A stretch of DNA of 64,000 nucleotides from Kryptolebias marmoratus (Eukaryota; Chordata; Actinopteri; Cyprinodontiformes; Rivulidae), in assembly GCF_001649575.2 (NCBI RefSeq), contig NC_051430.1, forward strand, positions 20,131,605 through 20,195,604. Reading direction: 5' to 3'. Shown here piece by piece: positions 11,045-24,540 of the stretch. The position numbers and the translations under genes were made by a program. A model generated the notes under the pieces. That model was given only the letters and a program-made list of their open reading frames with translations, made no database searches and was not told where the DNA came from. The stretch's first letter is position 1. Each line of letters starts with the position of its first letter.

Positions 11045-11300
11045 TATCTAAGCCAGTTAGCAAGCAAGCTACTGACCTTTTAGCAGAAAGTTTATTGTTA
11101 GATTGTCAATAAACTATCCAAAATTATATGTTTACCTGCTTACGACTTGTTTTCTTGTTTCTTAAATTGCCAAAACAAAAGCTCTTTATTCAGGCTGAGT
11201 AAACAAGTAGTAAGTACTTGTTGTTGCAATGCTTTCTCTAAAGCTATTATATTTAAACGTGGTTAGGTCTTAGCCAGCCAGCTAGCAAGCTACTGACCAA
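11045..11300 (+). repeat. AGCTAGCAAGCT repeat, copies b and c
   Basis: AAGCCAGTTAGCAAGCAAGC at about 11051 and TTAGGTCTTAGCCAGCCAGC at about 11264, each followed by TACTGACC, are relatives of copy a at 10140. The spacing is irregular, so this is not a simple tandem array. Confidence 0.45.
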
Positions 11301-13960
11301 GGTACTGAACTCAGTGAGCAGTCAATTTGTCCAAGTCCATTCATGATACAAAACTGTGGTGTCCTACCATCTATCTATCTTTGTTGATTGCTGCCTTAAA
11401 GGATGTCCAAATTACAGTGTGGGTGTTAAGGAAAAATGAACAAAAAGGTGGCACAATAAGAAAAACAGAATTTGAGTGAGATGAGGAAGGTGATGGGACA
11501 AATGCGAGTGCTGAACTAGTGGTGGTGAGGCATGAGGGTCTACTTGGGGTGAGTTGCACAGTGGGATAAGAGCGTGGGGAGTTCATGCCCCTGCCAGGCC
11601 CTTTTCACACCGCATAAACAAAGAGATTACAGTGAGAAGGGGCTCTATGCTGCTAACAAGCAAGGGCACTGAACACACTCATTTTCCACATAGACACACT
11701 CACATATAGAAACCATAGATGCACACACACACATTTTCAAGATCTGAATGCATACAAATACAATAACAAATTCATCAAAAAAAAGTGCACTTGCAAACAC
11801 AACATTTACTACAATAGATGGACACACACAGCGAACAAGAACCAAGACAACATAGTGGCGCCACCTGTCTCCTCTTCACCAATTAATGAGCTCCCGGCTC
11901 CCGGGATGCTACAACAGGGTGGCAATTAGCAGGGGAAAAAAGGGGGAGTCATGAAATGAGGGAGAAAAACAGACAATAGGGGAAGGAGTGGGGGTTACAG
12001 AGAATGGATAGCGGAGAAAAAATACTGGCAAAAAAAAAGAGTCTACTTGAAATCTAAGCTTGAAAACAGACAGTTAAAAGGGTGGTGCAGAAAGAAAAAC
12101 TAAAAGATCTCAGTTTACCCAAAAACAGACTGACAAAGAAGGAAATATTTGTGCAGTCAGTTCTAATTCATCTATCATGTTTGGTTAGAGCAAAGGGCTC
12201 TCTGACTAAAAGTTCAAATATTGGACATATGACATTGTAATCACTCATTAATATTCTTTTATTATATTGCAGGGCATTTCCTTAACTTACATTAATATAA
12301 AAAAACACAAATGGCACAAAAATACTTGAATAAGACATTCAATGAAGGCAGAGGTTTGTTTATTTGTTGGTTTTGGAGTCATGAAGTGTTATTAGATCCA
12401 TTTTTAGTACAACCATTTTGTCTCTTATGTTTCAGTGATTAAGATGCTCGAACAAAAAGTATTTTAAAAAGCTAATCTTTTACTTAATACAGCTAAACGA
12501 ATTATGAGAATTAAAAACATGCTACACTGTGTAATGCAGCCTGCCTGATTATTTCCGTCTCCTGTTTGTGTTGCCATCCATCCCAATTTTTCTGACTTCA
12601 TCTCTTTCCTTATTCTGTCATTCCATCAATCTTTACTTCCTGTTTTTCTCTCTTAAATACATACACACACACACATTCTTTTGTTCGCCACCTGATAACA
12701 GGCAGTCATTTATACCAGCTCTCGACCCCCCTGACCCTTGAACTTTGAGGCCTAAATGCGGAACAAGAACCGAGAGACTGGTCACGCATTTGCTGGCTGT
12801 CTTTACATTCAAACACGCACACACTGACGAGCAACAAGGGTCCAACTTTTCTAACTTTAAACTGAAACCAAAAATACACTTTTAAATATTACAAAATAGA
12901 AACATTTTGCTGCAATAGAATTTTCCACATTTTCCACAGAAAAGATACCAAACTTTACTATCTAAATAAACTGAAAGACCCCAGAAAGACTTGGACATTT
13001 GTAAATGCACAGAACTGCCATTCACACTACTATATAGGCCAACTGCATTGAAACACACACAAACTGACAGACAGGAAACACTAAACCAGACACACGAACA
13101 CACACTTATTTGCATCTTCCTCTCTATCCCCCCATAATCATGTTCCCAGACACACACAGTGGGCAGGTGTGGGGTCAGAGGTAGGGTCAGTGGTCTCTGT
13201 CCAGCTCCCAAATATAGAGAAGCCACTATTTAGGGATCTCTGAGTTCACTCTGGGTTCTTGTGTGACCACCACAGACCTTTCATGTCCTGAGAAAGGCAC
13301 AAACACTAACACACAAAACGTGTTTTCATTCATGTAGACATTCACACTCCTCCATTACAAGTATCATCACTCAGGCATTAAAGTTGCCGGACAAAATACA
13401 AAATACTGCAACACATTCACACATACATACTCTCTCTTACAATGAGTTACACACTTCCTCACCCAAGCACATTTCTTAGGATTTCTATAATCCTGTTAAC
13501 TGAAAACATTTAATCTTATTTCCTCTGTTGCCCAACCCCCAAGCTAGTCACCCATATCAACTCCTCTTCATGTTTCTTTTCTATTGTTTGTCTTTTTTTT
13601 TCTTGAATCCCACCATATCCCTGTCTCTCTCCTGGAAAAACAGGGTCCATTCAGTGTGTAACAGATGACTTCTTCTGAGGCTGAAACATTAGACTGACAC
13701 TTTGACCTCTCAGGGTGACCTCTGCACCCCAAACTAACATCTCTGACACGTAGAAACATGTCTGACTTGTAACTGTTGGTGATAATCTTAATACTAACAT
13801 GAGCTGATACCCGGCAGAAAGAAACTGAGAACGAAGTCTTGGTGCTCCTACAGCGAAAGATACAAAGGATGAAGTAGGAGCAGAAAGAAACAAATGACAA
13901 CAGAAAGCTATCTGATGTGAACAACAATCCCATGTGTTGAACAAAAGGCAGACAAACTGC
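11301..13960. other. Non-coding stretch
   Basis: Only short frames over CA-rich DNA are present (11680-11730, 12658-12675, 13050-13120). I see no exon or RNA gene. Confidence 0.5.
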
Positions 13961-13965
13961 TTTTT

Positions 13966-14036
13966 GTTTCATGAACCTTCGACCTTCGTGCTGTGAGGCA
14001 TCAGCACTGACTACTGCCCCAAAACGCTGCCCCGTA
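13966..14036 (-). repeat. Fragment of an old teleost dispersed repeat
   Basis: On the minus strand it reads GGGGCAGTAGTCAGTGCTGA, then TGCCTCACAGC. This resembles the widespread fish repeat text GGTGCAGTGGTTAGCGCTGT, then TGCCTCACAGC. It is diverged and short. Confidence 0.45.
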
Positions 14037-14152
14037 TCAGGAAAGTACGACAGAAATTGAACTTCTAATAAATTAGATACAGACCGATAAAATACTCTCA
14101 GGGCTATTTATAGTGATATAGTGGGTGGTACAGTCATATATAGTCTTGCTGG

Positions 14153-14226
14153 AAAATAAAACAGGCGCTTTAGAAAAAAAAAGAGAAATAAGAATAACTG
14201 GAAAGTCAATGCAAAGACAATGTGAC
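14153..14226 (+). repeat. Dispersed repeat, matches 9793-9870
   Basis: This is the second copy of the AAAATAAAACAGGCGCTT...GGAAAGTCAATGCAAAGAC sequence, diverged by scattered substitutions and small indels. Confidence 0.55.
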
Positions 14227-15124
14227 ATTTATATGAGTCATCACCCACACCTACCTAAACTTTGACACTATTGTTACAAGAGTTGAGAACAAAACTTTTC
14301 TCAATTTTCTTGACTTTATTGTTAACAAAAATCCCAGAAAGTAAAAAATAAATAAATAAAAAATGTATAATAATAATAATGTACAGTTTTAAGCAGTGTT
14401 ACATTGCAATACATAAATAGTGAGATGCCACCACAGTAAGAGAGACTTGAGACTCAACACGTGCGTGGATTCCTCTGTGCACACATGCATCCATAGTTTT
14501 TTTTTTCTGTGTGTGTGCGCAGGGGGGAGGGGGTGTGTATAAACAGGTCTTTCTCTGAAACAGTAATTGCTTCTAATACCAGAGGGAGCACCACACAGAT
14601 CGTGACAGAGTTTCACCCACAACTAATGATTATGTAAATACGATAACCATCTGTGGACATGATTGTATGCGTGTGTGTGTGTGGGTGGCTGTTCTGGCTA
14701 ATATTCTTTTATCTCTTATCATATGGAGATCAGCTGTTGGACAAATGTGGCATTGTTGTAGGCTAGAACCAAGTGTGTGCCTGCATGCTTGCATGTCGGT
14801 GTATGAGAAGTTGTGTTTTACTAGTTCGGGGCCTCGCCTGTTCCCCGATACCGAGCTGGATCACATGGTATTTTAGCTGAGAGGACAGGAGTTTGTTATT
14901 AAATGTCATAGGCCAATCTTCTAGAATAACCAATATTGTTCTCATGGCTTAGACCCCTGCACACACACACTCATATACATGCAAAGCCAAACTGTCTATT
15001 AGTTTACTTATAAGGAGAAACAAAAGGACAATTGAGACTGATTACTGAAGCAATATCTTACTACTATTAAGTAAAAACTTTAATACTCTATATCTAGAGT
15101 ATTACATCTAGAAAACTACTACAA

Positions 15125-15224
<100 letters not shown>

Positions 15225-18200
15225 GAGATATATATTCTATATATGAATGTTGCTAAACAAAAGCAGACACATTCAATGCATGCAAACCACACAAGCACAA
15301 AACGCTGCCCCACTGCTTTCCCCATGTCTTAGAAAAATTACTGCCACCTGAAGCGGAACCACGTCCATCATGAGGAGGCCCCACAAAGCCCCACAGGTGT
15401 CCTTTAACATGTCCAATGGTCCCCCACTCCCACCCCCCTCTACCACTCCATGTGGCCATTCATCTGGCTGCAGTGGAAGACAGCAAAACAAAACACATCT
15501 CTGGAGGGAAAAAACCTCACAGCTAACTGTGCACATGAATTACTCTCTTGTGAAGGCACAGCTGACAAGACAATCAGTCAATCAGCGCTTTTCTTCTCTT
15601 TTATTTCGTTTTCTTTTTTTTTTCTTAGAGAAATTAGCATTGTTGCCTGTAATCATAACTAACGACATTAATTATGCAGCCATTTTATTGGCATTTGTTC
15701 TTTGTATGTGCACTGGTTGTGGCCGATTGTTCTGTTTCTCATTTCCACCTGCATGTGTATTTTGCTAAACGATCTGATATGTAGCCAAGAACCGAAGCAC
15801 AAACCACTTTATCCTGACCAGACTTGTTGTGTGAAAATGAACACAATGAGTTATGAGAGACAGGTGCAGCACACTCCAAACCACACAGACCAACTTTGCA
15901 TGTTTGCAAAGATTTCAGCTGGCTGCGGTTTAAAGAAGTGCTGCTAACCCAAACAGAATGGAGAGAAATTGAGCAATCACCCATTCCTGCAAAATGGCAT
16001 TCAAGTGAAAAGAATCTGGCCAGATCTAGTTACTTTACATTAATAGGCACTGGGTTGATAACGTAAAGAAATAGCAAGAAGTAAATACTAAATCCTTGTC
16101 TTTACAAATAAAGTATAGATGTTTTTTACCCCTAAATATCTTTGGAGGAACCTTAGAGAAGTAAAAACAAAGATAGTGACTGTGATCCAGATGTAACGAA
16201 AGAGTAATAAAAAGCCAGCTGTGCAGATGGTGAACAAAGATAATCAGACAAACAGGCAGGCAGGGACGAAGACAGCAACTGCCAAAGACAGACAGAAACA
16301 CAGACGGTGAGACAGTTAGTTTTAGAATAAACACAAAGCTCTCAGCGTCGCCCAGGAAGAAATTCTTTCCTTTGATGTCAACCCATGTGACCTCGCAGCA
16401 GTCTGAGGAATTGAAGCATGGTCCAAACAGACGTCAACACAGCTAACACCCTCAAGGTCGGCACTGGAGGTATTTCAGGCAATATCTTTACTGTGTGTAT
16501 GTGTGTGTATGCGTGTGCGTGCGCGTGTGTGTCTGTGTGGACACTAAGGAGGAAGAGAAATAGCCATGTACCCTAAACTTGTTGGCTTATTATGTATTTT
16601 CACGTCTATCACTCTGTCTATTTTTGAAGAAGATGCACAAAAATTTAGGTTTTTTTTTCTATGTTCATTTGTCAATCAAAGTAACTTACTTAGCTGTTTG
16701 CCAGCAGCTGACATTTTGATAATGCTTTTCATAAAATTCAGAGTTTCTGTAAAAGATAAAATCTGATGTGGCTGTAATTTTGAGTTTGACTGTTTGATAT
16801 AAAGTTAGGACAACTAACCTGCTCCTATTCGCATAAGACAGACTGTTAACTAACATGTAGTTATGCTGAATGTGATTTATGCAGTTTAAAAAAAAAAATG
16901 CATGACAACAAAAAAGTGAAAAGAGATCATCGCAATTTTCACTTGTCAGTTGAGAACTGCAAATATTTTTTGAACGTTAGGAAAATTAGTAGAAAGGTGC
17001 AGTATCATTTTAAGAGAGAGAAATTTTACACCTAATTTCTCTGCGTTGGCTCTTTCGGACTGTAGGGAGTTGTAGGTAATCAGCTTGACATCGGACCATA
17101 GTTTGGACAAATACAAGTTCCTACCTGACTTTTGTTTAGGAGTGATCATGATGTAATAAAGTTCAACACCTTGAGTACAATCTTTTAGCAGGTTTTTGGG
17201 AAAACTACACTTTTGGTGTCACTTGCTTACTTTCATCACTGCATAATGTCTCACCACAGCTGAATGCCTCTCGAAATGACACTGCTACATCGTGAATATG
17301 TTTCTCTCACTACTAGTAAACAGTGGTGTCTCATTGCAGCTGTTTATTATAGTCTGTTCTTTCTATCCCAAACAGGGATTAGAACAAAGCCCTCTGTTCC
17401 CCATTTTAGAACACTAACTACCTTTCTGGTGCGGCTGCTGCTGAAGGCTAGAAAGTTACTGAAGCAGATAAACAACGGGTGCTTTTAGAAAACTTCAACA
17501 CAGCTATTCACACAGCATGATTTGTCTGTTCTGTTTGATAAAACTTGAACAACTGAGTCAAGCCTTATGACCTTTCTTCCACTGCCAGTTTGTTTACAGG
17601 AGGAAAACGTTCAAATGGTTTACCTAATATGAAATATTAGTAAGAAAACTAACCCATACCCTTATTACTGAGACTGTTTGTCAGACTGCAACAGGTGAAA
17701 GATTAAAAAAATAAAAAACAATAACAGTGTCAAGTACAGTGTCCTCTTTGGGACAAAAATGCAGCCCATACCATATGTTGTGTAGATTATAAAGCTAGTA
17801 TTTATGTTTCTGGTGGATTTTTAAAGATTTTTGACAGTGATTTAAACATTAATATGGTGTACTCATTTGAAGTATGATTTTCAAACTGTAAGCTTATTTT
17901 AACATCATCTTTACTTGTTTCAAATTGTTCATTTTAAATTCCTAGAGTTACAGGAGGTTTAAAGATTTTCCAAATATTTTATAATTATAGGCAAAATGAG
18001 CATCAGGATAATTTAGTCAGTCAGTTTAATTTGCCAAAGTGTGTTGTAGCTGCTCCCCTTTGGTAAGAATATCTCAGATTATAGTAATTACATAATTATA
18101 ATAATCTCCAGCAGCTTTAAGAACTTTTTATGATTTAAGCTGATTTAACAATCATTTGTGATATAATTGATTTAAATGTTTGTCAGTTATAATAATAGGT

Positions 18201-18859
18201 TTCAAAGTCACAAAACTCTTCAGTTACTTTAAAGATGCAGTATTAAAAAGAAACTTGGAGAGAAAAAAAGTGAAACTTTAAAACGATTGTACAAAAACAC
18301 AATGCAAAACAAGTAAAGAATTTCTGAATGACAAAGCCAACAAACATGGCGAATACCACAAATAAATATTGTACAAAATCACTGAGATAATGTTCTGGAA
18401 GCAGTGAAAACAACAGTAAAGCTATTTGGGATCTTAATTTTACTTTGTTTACAGACAATTACATGAAACCCACGACATCATACCTGTGGTGAAGACTTTA
18501 ATTATGATGTCAGCTGTCTTGAAACATTGGTACTGAAAATATGGAATTTATAATTATCCTGTTGAAGGATAAAACAAAAGGAATTCTTAGGCATTTAAAA
18601 ACAATTTGTTATACTGTCAGTACCAGTGCTATTTTCTCTCTACAGTTCTGCTAGCATTTTACTAACTCAACTTTAGTCAGCCAAAAAAAAAGACATATTT
18701 AAATACATGCTCACAGTTGATAACGATTCTCACATATTCTTTAGTCCTAAAATATGCAATGTGTGGGCAGAGATGAGAGTTTTATGATTTGAGTTGTACA
18801 TTACACATTAGTTGTATATTGAACTTTTTGCAATATATATTGAACAGTTTTGGTGCATC

Positions 18860-19020
18860 TGCTGCCACTATCCTGTATGTTTTAGTTGTTTCTCTGCTCT
18901 TCAGCAGGTCTTCAAGTTCTGCAGAAGCCTGTTAATCACTCAGTCATTCAAATCAGGTGTGTTAAAGCAGAAAAAAACATCTAAAACATGCAGGATAGTG
19001 GCCCTCCAGGACCAGGATTG
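18860..19020. mobile_element. Degraded hAT-type MITE, related to 10343-10551
   Basis: GCCACTATCCTGTATGTTTT at the left is inverted at the right (AAAACATGCAGGATAGTGGC, then CCTCCAGGACCAGGATTG). Interior motifs TTTCTCTGCT and TTCTGCAGAAGCCTGTTAAT match the intact copy. The left terminus and the target duplication are lost. Confidence 0.7.
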
Positions 19021-22000
19021 CACATCATTGATGTAATGGAAAAAGAACCATAATCGTGTTCAGGTCACATGACTGCTCACAAAAGAAATGCCAAAAACAA
19101 GATTTGTTTATTCCTTCAAATGACAATGTCAGATTTGACTGGTATCAACTACAATGTATAACAGGAGTTCTTAAAGTGAGATGTGATGGAAAGCACAGGG
19201 CTTTTTTTCCAGTTCTGAGCTCATGAGCTCAGTAGCAACTTCCCTCTCCTCTCTTATTTACACTCACACGTCATTCCACTGGCACGTGGCCTCAGTCCAC
19301 AGTTGTTTTCAGGGCAGAGCCTCATCATGTTGACAAAGGCTGTTGCCAGCACACCTGAGTATGTGCATGCAAGTTTATATGTGCATTACATATACTGCAT
19401 ATACTGTATATGTTTATGAGGGGTTCGGAGGGTATACTGCATACATGGAAATCTCTTGTTACTGTATTAATGGTCTCAAAAAAAGCCTGACTCCCACTTG
19501 AAGGATCATAGCTGCTGTGTAAAGAGAATGCTGAACAGGAAAGTGGGTTACAGTTTTTATAAGTTTTTAGTTGCTTTTTTATACTTCCACTCCACAAGAT
19601 TTCATAGGGAAATAAAGTATGTTCTAATCCACTACATGTGTGATTCATTTGCTCTTACCTGTATATGATGGGTTGATATTAGTCGGGTTTTGCTTTCATG
19701 GGTTCCAATGTTCACACACCTGAATGATACCTGCAGGCACACACACACACAACATAAATAAAATAAGGAGGGAATAACCTTTGGTACACTGACCAGCTGA
19801 CGTCTGAGGGTGGGTTTAGGGCCTGTTTTTGCAAACCACTGACATTTCACCACAGAGCACAACTTCAGTCAGTCATGAAAAAAAGATTAACAAAACTCCC
19901 AAAAAGAAATATATGAGATCTTTTTTTTTCCTTACCTAGAACTTAAATTCAAATTTTCTTTATGATGGTGCCTTATGATAAATTGCATGTATTTGTCTTT
20001 TTATGTGAAGCATCAAGGTAAATGAGAAATAAATTGAGTTACTGAAAAATAATGACCTATCCTACATTGCATGTTTGTCATATTTTGTGTTCTGTAATAA
20101 AAACACAATGACTTATTGGCTAGGATTCCATTTTAATGGCAGTGCTGCCGTGACTGAAGGGTCAGGTTGTACAGATCCCCACCTGTAGAGTTGGAAAATT
20201 AAACTCAAATAAAAATTCCTTCAACAAACATAACTCTCCGGGCGGGTCCATTTCTTCATCTCTAAGAAAACATGGCCTCAGAAAACTGCAACTCACACTG
20301 GATTCATTTCGCACAGCGTTTCTTTTTATTGCCACTCTATAAACCAGTCCACTGTTATGTGTGTGAGTGTGTGTGTGCAGCACAAAGAGCAAACGTCTGA
20401 CTCGTAGGTCTGTCTGTGCATGTTATCCCCCATAGTCAGAACCACTGTTTTACAAAGAGGTCAATTCACATTAGATATTAAAAAATGACCAGATTGCTCA
20501 TAAATCAAAGTGTCTATAAATTTTAATACATCTGTCAAACCACAACCACTGAAAAAAAAGTATTATATTTACCCCAGGAAAAGTGCCATTCCTTTAACGA
20601 CAAGAAAGTGACATTTGTAATTGCCGTGGGTCAAAAATGTCCAGGATAATGCTTCTTTTAGCTCAAGCAGCTGCTGTAAAATATAACCCTCTTCTTTAAT
20701 AACTCTCAGGTTGCACAAGCCTTGTCCAGATCACAATGAAATGCAGTTTCAGTAATTAGAAAAAATAAACATGGGTTTCTTTGCAAAACTGAGAAAGAGA
20801 ATATAAAAAAATGACAATGATCAGGCTTGATTTCAAGAAGAAAGGAAGATTTATGGGCTAAGATTAATTACTTAGACTCATCTTGGCAAGCTGCTCTGAA
20901 CTAAAGACAGAGAGCATTTGTTTAAAAGAGACTGATCTGAGACTGTATATCAGCTTAGAGCAATCTAAAACTCAGCTTGACGATATTAAAATCAAGAAAA
21001 AAGTTTGGACACCAAGGACATCCACAAGGTCCTGTTTGTCAGAGAAAGTGAACAAGTTCGTCCAAGTGATTCCATCTGTTTCTGTTTGACCACAATGAAG
21101 AAAAATAACCTATGTAATAAAAAGACAGCATCTTTGTTTTCTTGCAGACAGTAGTGCTAAATAAGAGGAAAGATCTTGTCAACACTGAATATATGATTGC
21201 ATTAAATTCAGAGCTTCCTGAAGCACTTAGGTTTGCTGCCTTTAGGTATACATGTTCAGTCTACATCTGATCTCAGGTATGGTTTGGCAGAAAATGCCAC
21301 TGTGAGTGTTAGTTTACAGCTCAGTCTTCAGGTATCAAAAGCAGGCGTGTCACGGCGAGGGGCAGGCTGTGTGCCAGACGGTTGGTTCTTTCTACAAAGG
21401 ATCAGCGAAGCAAATTACAGCTAAAATCCCTTCTTTCACTGGGTCCCTACAAACTGTCAATTTACTTTCTGCTTTACAATAAGCAGCTTAAACACTGACA
21501 GGTTGGGTGACTGACCTACACTTACTCCTTGTTGCTTTGTCAACTTCTGCTTTCAATAAAAGCAAGTAGTATTAAAAGCAATGAACTATTCACAAACCAT
21601 GACTACTTTTCTTGTCCTGTAAAGCAGCTTAATGCTGACCATGGCTGTGAGCTGCTTAAAGTACATCAATTTTCTCATGTAAAAATGGTAATGGTAAAAG
21701 TCATTCCTACATACAATAAATAATCAAAAACTCTGAATTGCATTGTGTTCCTATAATGATTTATGTAACTGTGGGATTTACTGTAATAACACTTGTGTTT
21801 TCAAGGTATGTTTAGGGAACACCTTGTAAGTTTTAAAATCTACATAATTTAGTACATCAAAGTTTATGAGTATGATGCATTTGTGTACATCTTGGAAACT
21901 TAAAAACTTGTACATGAAAAACCAAAACAGTTATTTAAAACAATGTCGTTTTTTTTGTTTATTCGCATGAAAGTATCCATTGATTTTCTTGTTTCATCAT

Positions 22001-24194
22001 TTTACATATAGATTTTTTTGAAGAAATTAAATTTATAAATATTATTTGGGACAACAGGGAAGTGAATTATTTAAAATGTGATTAAATAAGCATATTAAAT
22101 ATTTGAAGCATTTAATTATCAAGTACTTCTGTATCAACAATCTGTCTAAAAGGAAAGACATATACTGTATATGTAGTAGACATCACCTAGAGAGAGTTAA
22201 TCCAACTCTTTCTAAAATAGTTAAATTTTAAAGGGAAAACGTAAAGTCCATTAATAATATAGTAAAAATCAGGATGATCAGTTGCTTTGCAGTTTTGAAA
22301 TTATTATTTTTTCACTCTAATCTCATATCCTTCTACAAACCACCCATCCTCCAACATCTTCTGTGTGTCTTCAGGGAAACAGTACTGCCATAGAGCCTTT
22401 AGAAAATCCTAGAAAATCATTACAAGAAAACACATGATCAAATTCATGTGAGTCTGTAAACAGTCAAGTGTCTGAACAGAAGATTGATTCATGCGTAAGG
22501 GTAATGTGGCAGTCACTCAGCATACCTGGCCTTTTACCCCTCGCTCACACATTACTGAACTGAGGTCCCTCTGTTAGATGCTCCCTCACACACACACACA
22601 CGTGTTAGAACACACACATGGACCCGACCTACACAGTAAAAGAACATACTAGAAGCCATAAAGGTGGGATTTATATGTCACCTGGCAGTGTCACTGGCGC
22701 AGAGTGTCCAGTCTGTGAAACCCTCACACGCTGCGTTTCTGACTTAATCTGAACTTACACTGATCCAAAACTGAGGACGGGCAAACTGAGGGACAGAAGG
22801 GAATGTGGAATTCTAGTCAAAACAAGTTAATTTGACTTGGTAACGAGCAACCATGACTGTATCACTGCGATCTACTGCTGTTGTAAACAACAAACATTAG
22901 AACTAGAGCTGCTGCATTCAACGACAGCTTAAGAGCTGGACTTTTTGTTCTAACAGGAAAAAAAAAGTTAAATAAAAACATCCGTTATTAACAATTAATG
23001 CAAATTATTTAGACCTAGCATTTATTTGAAAATATTACAGTCATGCCATTAATATGTAAAAATGAATCATTTATAATGTATAGTTTTCAAAAAGGTCAAG
23101 ATGGTGCAACAAAAACCCTAAAAAGGCACTTTACATGACTTTCAAAAGTCAAGTAACATTTTATCTGCTTTCTTTCTAGCAGTTTTATTAGAATGCAGGA
23201 TTTAAATGATTTTGGATATGATTGCTTTCTTATTTCTATTTAAACACACTTACAACAAAGATTAGGTTCTAAATCTGAGCTTATTTTGAACATGTTTTTT
23301 CAGGAGCACAAGATGATTTATTAAAATATATAACTGACCTTACAGGGATAGAAGTCCCTTAACTTGCATCTGTGATTAAGTTTGTATTGCATGTGCATGT
23401 CTCTAATGAAAAACATTTCCAGGAAGTGTTCATGTATTGGTAATGTCAACACTAACATTACAAAAGAGGAAACTTTTAATTCTTTAAGGCAAACTCCCGC
23501 AGGCTCCCATAAACACCAGGCAACCGTATAAATCTGTTCTGACCAGTTAATTATTGTTTCCAACAAAAACAACTAATTTGAAGTTTTGTTGATATTTAAA
23601 GTCACAAGTTGAATCACTGTCATACAATATATGTTGCGTATATCTTTCATTTTAGCTTGTATTTTTTCCTTATATGTATTTTCTGACTGTTGTCCCTTGT
23701 CAAAGTGTCAGCAGACCACCCCTGTTGGCTGAACTTGTCAGATGAAGTTGACAGTGTTTAACTAATTTCTACTGACATGGGCTTGTCAGTGACTGATGTG
23801 ATTTGTTTGAGCAGAAAACAGCCCCTGAGGTGTGAAGTACAGCACAGAGTCGTGAACTGGTTACAGCTGTAGTCTGTACATGCATGTATATGTGTGAAAT
23901 TATCACTGCAAGGTGAATTTTAGGAGGTGTCTGAGATAGAAAACAACACTCTGAAGGATATGACTCATTGGTGCCTTTAAAAACCCTTCATTGTATCTTT
24001 TAAACTGTGTTTAAAAACAAACAAGAAACATTTTTTTTTACCTGCCAGGTTACCAGATCTTTTCTGCTCATGTGGTCTGCAGCTTTTTTGCAGCTCAACA
24101 CCATCAGACTGTAATATGTTGAAAACAAAGTCCAAATTGAACTTGATGAATGTGACGCAGCATGGGAAAGAATACAATGCCATTTACTACTCTC

Positions 24195-24540
24195 AACTTT
24201 GAATAGTTATTTCAGAAGAAATGTGATGATATTCCTGCTGAAAGTGGCCCAAAATGCACCAGATGTGCTACAGCTAGCTGCTGTTGATTATTGTGATCGC
24301 AAAAACAGGGAATTCTATGTAAGTAATGCTGTATAAAATATATTTCACATGAAAAATAATAAAATGTTGAGCCTGGAGTGGTTTTAAGATGACAGAAATT
24401 CACTTCAGTCTTTGCACAACTTGGACTAACTGTTAGCTAATCAATGTAGTCAGGATTAAACTTCATTTCTTTAGGCTGAGTTTGTTCATAAACCTTCCAT
24501 GGAACCCCATCTCAAACAATCTGAATTATCACTTTAAGTA
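24195..24540 (-). mobile_element. Foldback/MITE-like element, truncated copy 3
   Basis: GCACCAGATGTGCTACAGCT, then AGCTGCTG, matches the core of the copy at 58.46 kb. The right end (GTTCATAAACCTTCCATGGA, then ACCCCATCTC) is the inverted form of the left end of the other copies. The left arm appears to be missing. Confidence 0.45.
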
